NCBI RefSeq assembly: GCF_018691265.1
Contig: NW_024881283.1
Location: forward strand, 5,615,731 to 5,679,730
Direction of reading: 5' to 3'
Length of the DNA: 64,000 nucleotides
Origin: Tyto alba
Lineage: Eukaryota; Chordata; Aves; Strigiformes; Tytonidae
Shown: one piece after another, positions 1-12,769 of the stretch
Position numbering within the stretch: position 1 is the stretch's first letter
Layout of the letters: every line of letters starts with the position of its first letter
Notes under the pieces: model-generated
The model's database searches: none
Told to the model about the DNA's origin: nothing
The model's input: the letters and a program-made list of their open reading frames with translations, nothing else
Position numbers and translations under genes: made by a program

Positions 1-672
1 TTTCCTTATTTGGGAATAGATGGTAGCAAATGCCTAAAGCTCTGCAGAAACCCCTTCCATATCCACCACTGGGACCTAGAGAGCACCATGCCATCTCTCC
101 CACACACGTATGGGACATGAGAAGAGGTTGGGGAATAGGAGAGACAACCTGGTCCATGAAGCCATTCTTACTCCTTGTAGGTGGTCAGAGGAGGCACACT
201 GCAAAGGAAAAGCTGAGCTGATGGGTTAAAAAAGAACCTGTAATGACAGCAGCAGTGTTCTGCAACTGGCATTTGAACTTCGCTCTCACAGTGTGCATGT
301 CGTGATCTATGCCAGATCATCAGCAGAGGTGGGGGATATATTATTTTAGACCATGGGAGTCAGAGAAGCAACTCCACTACCTGGCAGCAGCAGTAATACC
401 CGTGGGAATCAGCCACAGCACAGTGCAGGTCACAGGCCTGTGTTTTGCAGCCTTAAGATAAACATTAATAATAAAGGGATTTTCATCTCATGTGCTAGAA
501 TGTATTCACAGAATTGTGGACAGCTTGTATGGAGCCAATTTTTATAATCATGGAGCCAGTTATGGTAAGCATGAAAATGTTAGGCACTTACACAGTTTTC
601 ATGCTTGTAAGTGTAATTAATACTTTTATAATTACTGATCCATGAAAATTTTTTTATGTTATGGACTTAGTA
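1..672. other. Unique non-coding sequence
   Basis: I see no gene, recognisable repeat or structural motif here. The short open frames (63-64 codons) do not resemble any protein family. Confidence 0.6.
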
Positions 673-733
673 ACACACAATGTACATGTGCGTGCACACA
701 CACACATATATACACACACACATTTACACACAA
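673..733. repeat. AC/TA dinucleotide-rich microsatellite
   Basis: An interrupted run of CA units with TATA and GTGCGTG interruptions. It is an ordinary vertebrate microsatellite and is likely length-polymorphic. The short open frame across it simply translates the repeat as His/Thr-rich peptide. Confidence 0.85.
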
Positions 734-2276
734 AGAGCCTGAAACATACTGGCAGAGTTCTTGAAAGTGTGTATGCACTGCCTGTAAATGTTGGATTGCT
801 ACCATGCTCCTGCTGCATATATTCGAAATGTGGCCACAGCTCTGTGAGGAAGACTATGGTGTGTCAATTCCCAGCAGATCTCTGACTTTATCTTTAAATC
901 ACATCAGTTGACTTTAAAGTTAGTTTGGCTTTATTGAGATGATATTCCACTGTGCCGCTGCCTAGATTTTATATGTCATAGGAATTTTCAGAAGTGTCTA
1001 AGTGACTTAGAAGCTAGACTTTGCAAGATCTTTTGGAAGTCTTACATATAAGACACTGTCAACAGGCAATGAAGCATAGGATTAAAAAAAAGGAGCTTGG
1101 ATTTTTTAGATCTCGTGAAGGAGAATTGTGGTCCTAGAAATTAAGAAAACAATATTCAGACCTTAAAAAGCAGTGCGCAAGAAAAAATCACATAGGGAAA
1201 ATGAATAGAGCGCCCTAGGATGCCAGTTTTACCATCACTTGTTTTGGCTGTATGCCTAAATTTGAAAAAGATATATTCCAAGAATATCCTTTAATTAACT
1301 GCCTAAAGAACTCAAAGCTAATAAACAAAGGAAAAATATTTTTTTCAAAGCTTTCTAGTGGTTCCTTTTATGTGTCCTGTCAAACATTAACATCTGTTTC
1401 CAGAGCTGCAAAACTTCCTCCCTCTCCTCAGACACACTCCCTTCTATGTTCACAGTGAAGACCCCCCTCTTTTCCCAGTCAATCCTTGTTTTGAGCAAAG
1501 CTCCACCTTTCCATGTAAATTCCATCTTTTCTTTCCTGGGATCAACTGGTAGAGGTCTGCTCCCAGGTTTAGTCTGGCCTTCCTCCAGCATGCAAGAGGA
1601 TTAATAACTGGAATGGAGACGTATCTCTTCTGCTTATGTAGTAAAGAATAAAACAAAAACTAATGGTTATTTTCAGATAGCCTGACAATGATTAATTGCT
1701 GTTCCAGCAGATGCTCCAAATAAAATAGGCTTTAGCATCCCTGATTTATACTGGGAGCAGTAAGAGGAAACACATTGCAAGGACTGGGAGGGGGACAGCA
1801 CCTACCTCCAGGTGCACAGAGCCAACGTGCCAGAGGGATAAACCACCACTATCGAAAATAAAAAAATAAAAGTGAAAAGCACAGATAACTGCCCATTGTA
1901 TCAGCCCTCCGGAGAGGGGGCAGAGGGGATGGCAGGAGCAGTAGAAGGTCTCAGTCCGGTTGATGGGGATGTAAAAATGAGAACAGGGGGGAAGAAGGCA
2001 GGGATCACATGGGGAGCGTTTTACGATGGCATCAGTCGTGTAATAACACTATGGTTTTTTATGTTTGCAGATGGGAAGAGATAACAATCTGGTTTATGAA
2101 CGGGTTGAATCAGTCAGACATTGCCACTGTTGTATTAAAAATGTGGACTGTTTGCTTGATATATTGTTATGATTAAGCGACAAGACAGGGATATCTAGAA
2201 ACCATCATCTAGGCAGCTAACGATCCATCTTTCTGACTTGTGTGTGAAGCAAATTAAAAAGCCTAAGTTCTTTCTT
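734..2276. other. Unique non-coding sequence
   Basis: AT-rich to moderate-GC DNA with no recognisable exon, RNA gene or mobile element. Several frames of 68-78 codons occur on both strands, but they overlap each other and have no domain character. Confidence 0.6.
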
Positions 2277-2299
2277 TGTGTGTGTGTGTGTGCGCGCGC
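2277..2299. repeat. (TG)n-(CG)n alternating purine-pyrimidine tract
   Basis: A run of about eight TG units passes directly into CGCGCG. Alternating TG and CG steps are the classic sequence class able to adopt left-handed Z-DNA. Whether it does so here is inference. Confidence 0.8.
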
Positions 2300-3249
2300 T
2301 TTTGGAAAAGCTACCGCACAAGGTGCAGTAGGCTCTGAGGTCTGATTTGAAAAGGCGAAGGGGAGGAAACCCTTTGGGCAGCCGTTGCTGGAGCAGGAGA
2401 ATATTTGTAGCCAGATAATGCATCCCTGGAGGAGTTAGTCTCTACTGGCCAACACTGGTTTCTGGGAGTGGAAGTGCTCGTGCAGTAGCTCATCAGTAAA
2501 GGTGATTCCTGTTTTGACGGATCACAAAAGGCTTCATGTCCCGGTTCAACTACCCGTTCGCTCGCCGCGTTAGAAAGGGAGGGCTCGCCATACTGAAGCT
2601 GAACTGCCTGTGTGTGCACTAGGGCATAGCACAGTTCCTGCCACACGTGGGGCTGAGCCAACACCCAGTGATGCCAAAAAGACATTTTCCATGGGCCTTA
2701 GATGTCTCTGCATGGATTCCTACCAGACCAGACAAAAACATGTATCAAATTCCCTCCTTTCTTCAAGGCAGCTTTGGTTTTTTAACAATATGTTTTATAA
2801 TAAAAATTCTCCTTTTCCTCCACTACAGGATTTTCATGATTGTAGGATATAAACTATGGGGAACAAAATCCCTGTTTGATCATTTAGAGCATTCTTGGGC
2901 TCTTTCATGAACATTTGAGAAAGTATTTTTAAAAAATCTTTCTACCTTCGGAGCTATTTTCTGAGACCTGAAGGGTAAAAAAAAAACCCCAACCCTACAA
3001 ATGTCTCACAAGCATGCTCAAGGCCCCTATTAACTTTTCCACTTTTCCTGCAGTAATTGTTTCTGTCTATTTTAATTTCACCTTGGCTGAGAGGAGCTCG
3101 GATATTGCTGCAGACCGAGGCAGGGAGTTGCTGCAGGCACCGCTCAGCACAAACCGTAGAGCCCTCGCGGGAGCGCCGGCACCAGCGTGTGCACAGTGCA
3201 ACTCACCCTGATAGCTTGTTTTGGAAGTTTATTTCGAAGGCTGAAGAGT
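2300..3249. other. Unique non-coding sequence
   Basis: No gene recognised. A minus-strand frame of 124 codons (2311-2685) is open but has no domain, signal peptide or family resemblance. Confidence 0.55.
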
Positions 3250-3345
3250 CGCTGGCAGAGCCTGGTTCAAAATCCAGCTACCAAGGGCTCAGATTTTGGC
3301 TCTGTCACCCTTTACTGTGTTTGGGGCAATTCATTTTAGCAGTCC
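3250..3345 (+). repeat. Possible ancient MIR-like SINE fragment
   Basis: The stretch contains GAGCCTGGTTCAAAATCCAG, followed about 30 bases later by CTCTGTCACCCTTTACTGTG and then a GGGCAATTCATTTTA segment. The order and spacing recall the MIR core (a 'gagcctgggttcaaatccc' block, then 'tgtgaccttgggcaagtca'). It is strongly decayed and hand-matched. It could be chance similarity. Confidence 0.3.
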
Positions 3346-6300
3346 CATGCCAGGTCCATATACACTGAGATTCCTGGTGAGCTTGAGAAACCAACCCTGC
3401 TTATGCATCTAAATTTTGGGGCACAGGCCACCTCTTACAGGCTGTACGGAGAGCTCCCCGTGCAACGGGACACTGATCCCAGCTGGCACAGGTAATCCCA
3501 CAACACAAATAACGTGGTAATGATTATTCTTTTGAAGGTGGCTAAGCAAAACCTGCCAAGTGCTGATGTTATGTAAAACCGAAATCTGCACTAGTGCTGA
3601 GGGAGCTGCCTAATTACATCAGTATAATTAGATAGGCGGATGGATAGATTTCCTCTGAACATTGCCTGGCAGGATGGACCTTGCAGCCTTACATATTCTT
3701 GCCTCCGAAGGCTGCTCAAGGATGGATGTGCTGCATACACAAGAGCTGCCACGAGGGAGCATATTCACTATTTCCTTGCCTTCCCACGCTCCTGCAGCCT
3801 GCAAGCAAGGCTGGAGCACAAAGCTCCCCTGTTGCCCCAGGCCTTGGCTCTGAACTTCACGCTAATGAAGCCAGGGTTTGTCCATCTCCCACAGTCCATC
3901 TGTTCTGTAGGAAGGATCAGAAATCAACCTGCAGGAGCAAGCACACCCCCCTGCTAGTCCTGGGGGTCTCTGGGCGGGTGGTGGGCAGTGTTGTTCCGGG
4001 GATGGATCCAAACATGGAAAGAAGGAGCTGGGACTGCAGCTTGGAAGTTGCTGTGCATGAAGCAAACTCAGCGCTCCCTTGGCCTCGCTGCCCCTTCTCC
4101 GTGCCATGGTGGGTCCAGCCCCATCAGCCAAGAGGACGAAGGAAACTGGGACTTAGCTGGTGAAGCTGGGAAGGACACCCTCACTGCTCTGAAACTCAGC
4201 GACACTTAAAAACACAGGGTAAGTGAGCCCTGGTGCACAGACATGCCAAAAGAGAGCAGACTGGGACTTCAGCCTCCACGGCTGCCTTCACATAACTTCT
4301 TCATTTACTGAATACACAGAAGAGAGGAAGAAGCACAACATCTCAGAGCTCTTTGCTAACACAGCCACAAACTATTTCTGTTCCCATCTGCTTTCATGTC
4401 AGTCTCTCACAGCAGAGCAGCAGGTACTTCACCAGCTCCTCTGATCACTCTCACACAGGGCAGGTTTCCATCACAAGCTATTTGACAATTTGTATTTAAT
4501 AAAAAGACCGTGCACATTACATTCCTATTTTACTGTAAGCCTGTTATGTGGCAGCCTGAAATTCTAATTTTGCTGACTCTTTCTAATGTGGATTCACAAT
4601 ATAGGTATTTTCCATATTTTTAAAAAGGGACTCCCCTTTCTGATAACCTGTGCTCTAATTTTGTGTCCTGTTTATTTTATCAGGATCTAGCAATACTCTT
4701 TGACTCTAATTTTTCACTCCCCCCTCCCATGTACCCTGTGTTTCCAAAACAAAACAAAAAAACAAAACCAAAAGAAAAATAAAAAGAGAGAGGAGTGAGT
4801 GATGAATGTTGCCCAGGCAAGTACATCCCTAAGCAGTTTACTCCTCTTCACAAAATAGACTCTGCTCTGTAAATATTAACTCTTGCTCCGTGCCAAAGGG
4901 ATAGCACTGCCCTCCTGCCCCTCCTGTCCCTTCCAGCACCCCAGTCCTTGCACCTACAATGAAGTCATATATGTGGTTATTCCTTTGGTTCCTTCTTCTC
5001 TACATCTATTCTGTATTTAATGGAGATGGTGGCATTAGAGAGACAGATCAGGACTTCTGCTCCATCTGTGCTTGGTGATGTACAAACCCAGACCAAAACC
5101 AAGTGCCATTGTTATGTCTTGATTCTGCTCCCACAGAAGCCAGTTGCCAAACTCATTAGCTTTGGTATGGGCAAGACAAACAGCATGATAGGACATTTCT
5201 TGGAGACTCCAGTGTGATGTGACCTTCTAGTCTAGAAGTTTTCCATTCCACCTTTTTTTTAAAAAGTAGTCTATGAAAGAAAGGGCAGAAGAAGAAGAGG
5301 TTAGATGAAAAATAGAGGTGCCTATCTATATTATTTTATGATTTGAAGAGACTCTTTTGTCTTCAGTCTTTTAATGTTTCCAGAAGGGTGGTGAAATAAT
5401 AGCATGTCTCTTCAGTGACACAGTCCAGCACACAGGATGATGTTAGTAGCAGGTCAGGTGTGGTGGACATCCGTCACTCTGCATGTGCCTGCTGATGCCA
5501 GGTAGGAAAAAACATTTGGGAAAGCTGCCAGACCTGCACTTGGGTCTCCTGTGCCAAAGGGAGCAACATTTGCAAGAACTATTAATCTGTGTCTCGCTCA
5601 GATGTGGAGGGAAAAGGTTTCTATTGCCTGTGTTAGCACCAGCTGGGATGACTTGTATTCCCGGGACATGGGGTGGGATTTCCCATCTCTGAGCCCTCTG
5701 TTAAGATCCCAACACTTCTCTCCTATGTTATCAAAGCAAAGAGATCCAGAAAGGGCAGTAAAACAAGACCCATCAACCAGCACAGGTTAACCTGCTGGTA
5801 CCATCATGAAGGAGTTTTTACAACCGTGAATTTCTGACAGATGGCCAAGGAAGATATTTTTCCTCTATTGTGAAAAAATGTGACAATATTTTCCCCATAT
5901 TTGACCAGCTCTTTAAGGGCATAGTGATCCAAACCAGAATAAGAGGTTTGAGCACTGTTTGGTCTTGGTTTCCATTCACAGACAAAAAGAGCCAAATGTT
6001 GATTGCCTGGTCGAGAAGAAACAAATCACATTCAGGCTTTGATTCTCCAACAAGCCTTTCTTTTTCTCTCTGAGAAAGACAGAAAGGAAAGCTTCCATTT
6101 TATTAAGGTGCAATTTGCTGTTGAGAAAAGATATTAGGAAGGAAAATAAGCGAGCAGTGCCCACTTCATGACCTTGTTGTCCACATGAAGACGAATGACC
6201 CAAACCTGCTCAAACCCTGATTATACACCAGCTTCCTCCAGAGAAATGTGTGTGTTTGCTTTCGCTGGGTGGACACAGACAAGGTAGATCATGAGACAGG

Positions 6301-6870
6301 CCAGCAAAGAGATGAAAAAGCCAGAGCAGCTGGCTTCCAGTAAGTGCTCTCAGACTCACATTTTCATTAAGTCCAAAATGCAATCACAGTTTAAAGGAAG
6401 CAAAAGATAAAGAGCAAGGGAACATTTAAAGGATTCTTCAGAGGGAGAGAGGCTTGCTTTACCATTAAAAACCTGACTAAAACTTATTGTTATTATTCAC
6501 ATTACTGCTGTGCCCAGAGGCCTCAGGGAAGATGCGGTTCCCATTGTGCGGCATGTGCGACCGCGCAGCCCGGGCGAGGGGTGCCATGGTATGCATCTGC
6601 TCCCCAGTGGTACAGCTGGGAATGCTGTGCTGGGAGGGTGGCTGCTGTCCTGCCAGGCGCTCAGCACGCTGCGAGGGGTTCTGCTCCCCAGTTCTTGCAA
6701 CTTAAATAGATACAAATGACAGATGGGTTAAGTCAGCATAGTAATAGTGATAGTAATAATGTGAGAATTGTTATTATCATCGCTGTCTTTGAAAGACAGG
6801 CGGGCAGGTGATGAGGCTCGGGAGTCCCAGGCAGCCAGATTCCCATCACCGCGCTGCCCTGGTCTCTCTG
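3346..6870. other. Unique non-coding sequence with one A-rich stretch
   Basis: No exon-like frame or recognisable repeat. Positions 4747-4796 are an A-rich low-complexity stretch (AAAAC, AAAAAT, then GA-rich). Frames at 3681-4163 (160 codons) and 3640-3957 (105 codons) overlap one another in different registers and look like chance openings in a moderately GC-rich patch. Confidence 0.55.
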
Positions 6871-6893
6871 TGGGGATGGGGATGGGGATGGGG
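6871..6893 (+). repeat. GGGGAT hexamer repeat, G-quadruplex motif
   Basis: Four G4 runs are separated by AT dinucleotides. This is a textbook intramolecular G-quadruplex pattern, on the plus strand. The neighbouring sequence is moderately GC-rich but otherwise unremarkable. Confidence 0.9.
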
Positions 6894-9005
6894 CAGGTCA
6901 CTGTCTCTCTGGTTGCCCTCACTTGCTTTCCCTGCATTCAGAGATGGTGGCTCTCTGTGTGGCCCGTTCCAGCTTTGGCTGAGTTTCTGAGCGCAATGGG
7001 TCTCTTCAAAGCATGTCACCTCTGTGCTCCCAGGAGGGGGTGCAGAGTCAGTGTCCAAATTGCTGATGGGTTGGAAACGTAGCCTGTCCAAAGAGCCCCG
7101 CAGGTCACTAAAGCAGCTCCTAAAGGCTTTTTAGTCCCCAGGATTAAAGCTGCATCCCCTGAAACTTTTACCATGATAGGACAGTGCATAACTGGCAGAA
7201 AAGAAACCCTACGCTCCTCGTGTCAGGCTGGATTCTCAACACAGGAGCCTCCCACTCCAAAGGACATTTGATGAACCCTCCTGATCCTTGATGTACGGCA
7301 GCTCACACCAGTTTGGGGTGCATTTAGCCCAGCAGCAGCTCAGCCACGTGAGCCACGCTCTCTGAGGCGTGGTGTGCTCACACTCTTCACCAGCACAGGT
7401 CCATGTCTTACACAGCCTCAATAGAACTGCCCGAGAACTGGGCTTGCAGTCCTGGTAAAAGAGAGACATCCTAAAGCTCTTGGCATGACACCCCTACAAG
7501 CCAACATGGTCCTTGAAGTTGCAATTCAGTCACCTGATAGATCTAACTGGCCACCAAAAGCTGTGAGGTGGTCAAATACATGCCTGATATATCAGTCCCG
7601 CTGCCTGTTGGCATTTCTGTAGTTTCCAAGGAAACCTAGTGCCTCTGAGAGCCGGACGGATGGGTAGTGTTTGACAAAGGAGTTCTGTGATGCTTTGTTT
7701 TTTAACAACAGTTGTTGTTACCTCCTTGGCCTTTGCCCCTTTGAACGTGAAATGTTGCTGCTCTGCGCAGATGGGACTTTCATGAAAAAGAGTGGGAAAA
7801 TCCCAATGCTCTCGCGTGCCCCAGCTGCCCTTCTTTTCCTGCTCTCCACAGAAGAAACAAACAAAACAAAACAAAGAAACTGTGGGGTCTGGGGCTGCTT
7901 CTAATTTAAACGAGGTTTCACCTTCAAAGGAGCATCCGTTGCTGAGCGGCGGAGAGCAGCATGCACCGTTCAGAAGCATTTTCATGGGGACACACAAAGA
8001 ATCCTGCCTCTGAACCTCTGACAGCTTTCACTGCTCACAGCAGAGATCAGCTGAAAAGATTTATTAGCCAGCTTCAAAGCCCGAATTGCTCAGGAAGCTT
8101 TTGCTCTTGCCTTATTACTGGAGAACTCTCCAGGTCAGAAACCTTTATTGGGAGAGAAGGGGTTTTTTTGGTTGCTTTGCTCTACTGGTTGTGGACATGC
8201 TAATCTAATGACATGACTGATGTCTCCCAGCCTGACAGATGTCAGTGAAAATAGATGGAGGAGGATTCAGGCATGTCCAGACAGACATTTGTCATGAAAA
8301 TAGAGGCTGGACCTGGTCCCTAGATAGGAGAGTGAAGACCATGTACAGAGTGCATCTCCTTCTCATTTCCTGCATGCAGAAGCATAGGTCAGTCCCAGCT
8401 GCCTGGGAGGTGAATGCCAGCAAGCTGCTGGTTGACATACTTCTGTGCAATAAGTTGCCAAGACAGAGGAGGTGTCCACAGTACCTGGAGTAGCATGGAA
8501 GTGGCAAAGATCTCTCAAGCACATCCCACTTTCTGTTGCAGAACACAGGTCTGTCTGAGACTGCCAGTAGTCTGCGTAGACTGGTGGTCAGTGGGATACC
8601 ATGCCTGCATGTCCTTGTTTGCCACGGAAAGGAATTGACGTGATCTTTGCTTCTGATTCTCTGATTTTCCACTGTTTCTGATTTTTCTTTTTTCCTAATT
8701 TTCCTTAAGAAGACGTTTTCCAAAGTGACTTGGAAGCTTGTCTTCTACCCTCTTTCAGGTGGTTTAGGAACATCAGTGGCAAAGGAATAGTTGCATATGT
8801 CACCAGTTGCCAGCTTCTTTGGTCATTGAGACAACTGTACTGTGGTGTCAAGACCTTAGGAATCCAACCCTTAGATTGTTTGAAGAGGGGACTTTATCTC
8901 ATCACTCATTTGGGGCTTTTGAAGCCCTAAATCTGTAATGAGAAATAAGCTGTTGAAGAGTAACCTGGCATCATTAGAGTTTTATCTTTACGGTTAGTGC
9001 CTGTG
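6894..9005. other. Unique non-coding sequence
   Basis: No recognisable coding, RNA or repeat feature. Minus-strand frames of 141 (7572-7997) and 143 (8292-8723) codons have no family resemblance. An AAACA low-complexity patch sits at about 7856-7880. Confidence 0.55.
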
Positions 9006-9728
9006 TGTCGTGGTTTGAGCCTGGTCGGCAGCCAGCCACCACGCAGCCACTCTGTCTCCCTTCTCTTCCGGAATTAAGAAGGGACAGAGAGCCAGGCTTG
9101 GGATTCAAGGTAGGACTGGGGTGGGGAAAAAAATCACCCTTTATGGGCATGAGCAAAAGGCAGACTTGTTAGGGGAAGGAAAAAAAAAGCATACATTTAT
9201 TACAGACACTAACAACACGTAACAGAGTAGGACAGTGAGAAGCATTGCCACACTTTGAGAACACCTTCCCCCCACCCCTCCCTTCTTCCCGGGCTCAGCT
9301 CTGCTCCCGATATCTCTACCTCCTCCCCCCAGCAGCGCAGGGGCAGGGAATGGGGGGTGCAGTCAGCGCTGCTGTTTCTGCCATCTTCAGTGGGGGGAGC
9401 TTCTGGAACTTCTTCCCCCTGCTCCATCGTGGTCCCCTCTCACAGCAGACAGTCCTCCACAAACTTTCTCCGACGTGAGTCCCTCCCACAGGCTGCAGCG
9501 TTCCCCACACTGCTCCATCATGGGTCACTAATTTTCTCCAACTGGATTCTCTCCCATGGCTGCAGCCCTTCCCAAGCTGCTCCATCGTGGGACACCTCCG
9601 CATGCTGCAATCCTCCCAGCACTGAATTACAGCAGCGGGGCTGCCTTTTGCCACGAGACCCCGGCCTTCTTCGGGCACAGACCCTTGATCATACAGGCGG
9701 AAGCCACAGGCCATAAGTCAGTGTCTGC
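9006..9728 (-). mobile_element. LTR A: truncated solo LTR of an endogenous retrovirus
   Basis: This is the same family as the LTRs at 48425-49497 (same strand) and 57522-58593 (opposite strand). The left edge begins TGTCGTGGTTTGAGCC, the complement of the LTR 3' end (...CA). Similarity then runs without a break to about 9728, where it stops within the segment reading GTCTGCT. On the minus strand the element therefore lacks roughly the first 350 bp of the LTR, including U3 and the TATA-like motif present in the other two copies. It keeps the poly(A) signal and its 3' end. No internal retroviral genes (gag, pol, env) flank it. The five bases to the left (CTGTG) have no obvious partner, as expected for a truncated copy. 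It is ERVL-like by the 5-bp duplications of its relatives, but the class is not proven. Confidence 0.85.
9196..9201 (-). promoter_or_regulatory. LTR A poly(A) signal
   Basis: The complement reads AATAAA at the same place in the LTR as in the copy at 57522-58593. It probably marks the end of the R region. The copy at 48425-49497 has lost it. Confidence 0.6.
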
Positions 9729-9736
9729 TGTGTGAT

Positions 9737-9763
9737 CATGGGAATCACCATGGGAATCACCAC
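9737..9763. repeat. Perfect 12-bp tandem duplication
   Basis: CATGGGAATCAC occurs twice head to tail, followed by a further CAC. It starts 9 bp beyond the point where LTR A loses similarity to its relatives, so it may be a scar of the event that truncated the LTR. Confidence 0.85.
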
Positions 9764-12700
9764 TCCACCTACCTGATGCATCCAGAGCCACAGCTTTCAT
9801 AAGTGCAGACTGCATTCACTGGGCTCAATCTGTTCAATCCTGCTCAGTTTAGGTCTCTCTTTGCTCTGATAATGAATGATCACTGTCTCCAGTGGAGCTT
9901 TCCTTTATCTATGCAGCCCCTGAGGCAGCGGTGCCCACCCCTTCTCTCAACAACCGACCCTGGCAGCAAGTTCCACTCTTACATTTTAGCTGTTTAAAAT
10001 CCTTGACCCATAAAATGGGGTAAGAGGGAAAGAAATAAGCATGATCTGAAATTTAAAAGCCTGGAGTGAGCAAATTAAGTTCCAGAATTGACAGTTAAGT
10101 TCCAGAAGCCACAGAGTCCAGCTGATGAGTATCCACCACCAAATCATCACTGTTTTCGAAGGGTAGCTCTTGGGAACTTCACAAATATTTTCTCCTCTCA
10201 AAGCAATGAAACCAACTGAGTGCCTTGACCATCAAACTAACTCTTAGTCCTCTCAGCACTTCATGGACGCTGTGTCTGTCAGTGATTTCACTACAGCAAA
10301 GTGGTCAATGCTTCCTTTTCCAAGGATGTCTGTGATCCTTTGATGTTCTCTGCACTACAGAGGTAACATCCTTCCCATGCACCTACTCTTAGCTCAGGGG
10401 GAAGAGACATCCTTCCAATCTGCTTTTCATCTTCCAGCACAAGAGAAATGACACTTCTTATGTCACTGTGCTTTATGCATCAACCTCCACAGGCCTCCTT
10501 GCAGTTCCTCCATCTTCTCACCATTGTTTGCTATAGGGCTTGGATGGCGCATCTCACCTAGCATGAGATACCACACCTCAGGATGTCTTCACAGTAGGTC
10601 AAGTGCTGTGATAGACAATATCAGGTTGGGCCTTTGGACTCCAGAAACCTCCTGGTGATGTACGATAAACCTCTACTGTGTCAGCCAGCAGCTGCTGTGG
10701 ATTTTTACAGTCAACATTAAGGGAATTTTGCATCTTCACCTCAAGCCCAGTGGGATGTTGTAGCTCCACAGGTCAGTGCCCCCAGAGCCAGCTGACCTTG
10801 CCAGCACTGCTCCAGTAACAGGCTTTCACTAGAACTGAAAATTTTGACTTGGTATCATGAAGTGTATGCATCTCTTGGGGAATAGAGGCAAACACACACA
10901 CCATGTCCTGACTTTAAATGCATGAGTAACTTATCAAAGGTGGTAAGTAGGGATTTGAATTCAGAGATGTAACTTATCTCTAAATACACATCTTCCTATT
11001 TAGCTGCGTTTACATCCACCCATATCCCACTGACTGCAATGTGCCTTATTATATAGTAGTGCTTACCTTTGATGTGCTGAAAGGCTGTTTGTGCTAGTGA
11101 TGAGAAAAGCAAGGTAGAAGCAGGCTTTCCAGTGCTGGAGTTTTCTGTTGCATTCTCCTTTTGACTGTCTTTCATTTAATGTGTCTAATAAATGGTAGTT
11201 TACTGGAATCAAAGAATTCAAAGCTTCTGTTCTTGGTGATGAATACAAGGAATAAGAGGCTTTTATACACTGTGAATCTACAGAAAGACTGAGATATGGG
11301 GACAGCTTTCCTATACATGTCTCTTAAGTGAGTGCTTATCCTGAGATAGATGCAGTGATCTCTGCAAGAAAAATCAACATTTCCAAGCAAACACAGCGCT
11401 GTCACTAAAGCTGAGTGAAAGTAGAAGTACTGCAGGATCTGAGAGCCCAGTATGCTGACCTGAAAAGCTTTTCAATGCAGTTAGGATGGGGTTTTTTGGG
11501 GGTGCCAAAGACTAGCACAGATCTGACTGCTATTTTTGGTTGAATACAGTTGAGTGTTTCATATAATGGGGTCTTGACAGTCCATCCCCCACCATCCCCT
11601 CTTGGCCCTTATCTTATTGCAGTGAGATATCCGAAGCTGAGGAGGGAAGGGGAATCAGAACCCCTTTGAGGACAGTGGTGATCTGGAGTCAGTCATAGTT
11701 CTGGGAGCTGCTTAGAGTGACCAAAGACTCCAGAAACCTTCATCTGCTTAGCACAGCTTCAGCCTGAGCTCAGCTGCGTAACTCACAGCTAGTTTTGGGA
11801 CATATCTGATCAAGAAATGCTCACTCCTTCCTCTCATTTGAGATCAGAGATTACCATGCAAATTAACAATAGAGGAGAAAGTTGGAAAAACAGAAGTATT
11901 ATCCTTCTCATTCCACAGGGAGATACTGAGGCTCAGGGGTGTTGTCCTGATGGGAGCAGGGTGCTGTTCCCAAGCTGCTTAGGTCTCTTTTCCTTTCATC
12001 TTTGGACACATTGGTCCCATTAACAGAGACAGCCCGAAACTGGCCCTATGTACTTGGCGATCACCCAAGGCTCATCCTGCAGAATTAGTCGCAGTCGTGC
12101 CCTCTGAAGCACCTGACTGTCAGCACTGCTTCTCTGGGTCATCTGGGCTGTTGAGCTACTCTACCATGGCAAAACCTGTCCTAAGAAACAACTACTAATG
12201 TTAGTGCATGAATTCAGGGATTCAGTATGTATCTCAACTGAGGTGGGAGGAGAGAAGTTGATTTAGTCACCTAGTTTAGTTGATTTAGTCTAGAGTTGGA
12301 GCTAGACTTTGGCACACTGATGCCAGGACACAGTCCCTTACTCTGTGTGAAACTCATCTGCCATCAGGGCAGACAGGAGACCAGCAATGTTCAATTCAGA
12401 GATAATTCCATCCAGATCAGTCTTGTTGTAACAGAGACTGTCTGACCAAATGCCTGTAAAACACACTAAAACATTACTGATAGGGAGGGAAGTTTGTGAC
12501 ATTCCAGTATTTCTCATTCCCTACAAAAGTAACTTTGCTTCATTTATCCTAAATTTAATTTTATAGCGGTAAAATAGTTGGGCTTCTCAGTAGATAGATG
12601 AATGGCTAGACGGTATTTGTGATGAACCTTCTCAGTAAAACATGCTTTATAAATTATTTCCTGAAGAAACAGAATTGGTACATTTAAAACAAAAAGAAAG

Positions 12701-12769
12701 AGCTAAAAAATTAGTATTGGCTCCTTTGCATCTCTTGTTTGTGTTCAGGCACTGAGGGCTTTGTCTATC
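9764..12769. other. Unique non-coding sequence
   Basis: No gene recognised and very few long open frames. Near 10075-10110 a short block (AAGTTCCAGAA) occurs twice about 30 bp apart. Around 11895-11945 the sequence ATTCCACAGGGAGATACTGA followed by GGCTCAGGGG weakly resembles the antisense end of a MIR SINE; this is too short to annotate firmly. An octamer ATGCAAAT lies at 11856-11863, directly followed by TAAC. Confidence 0.5.
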
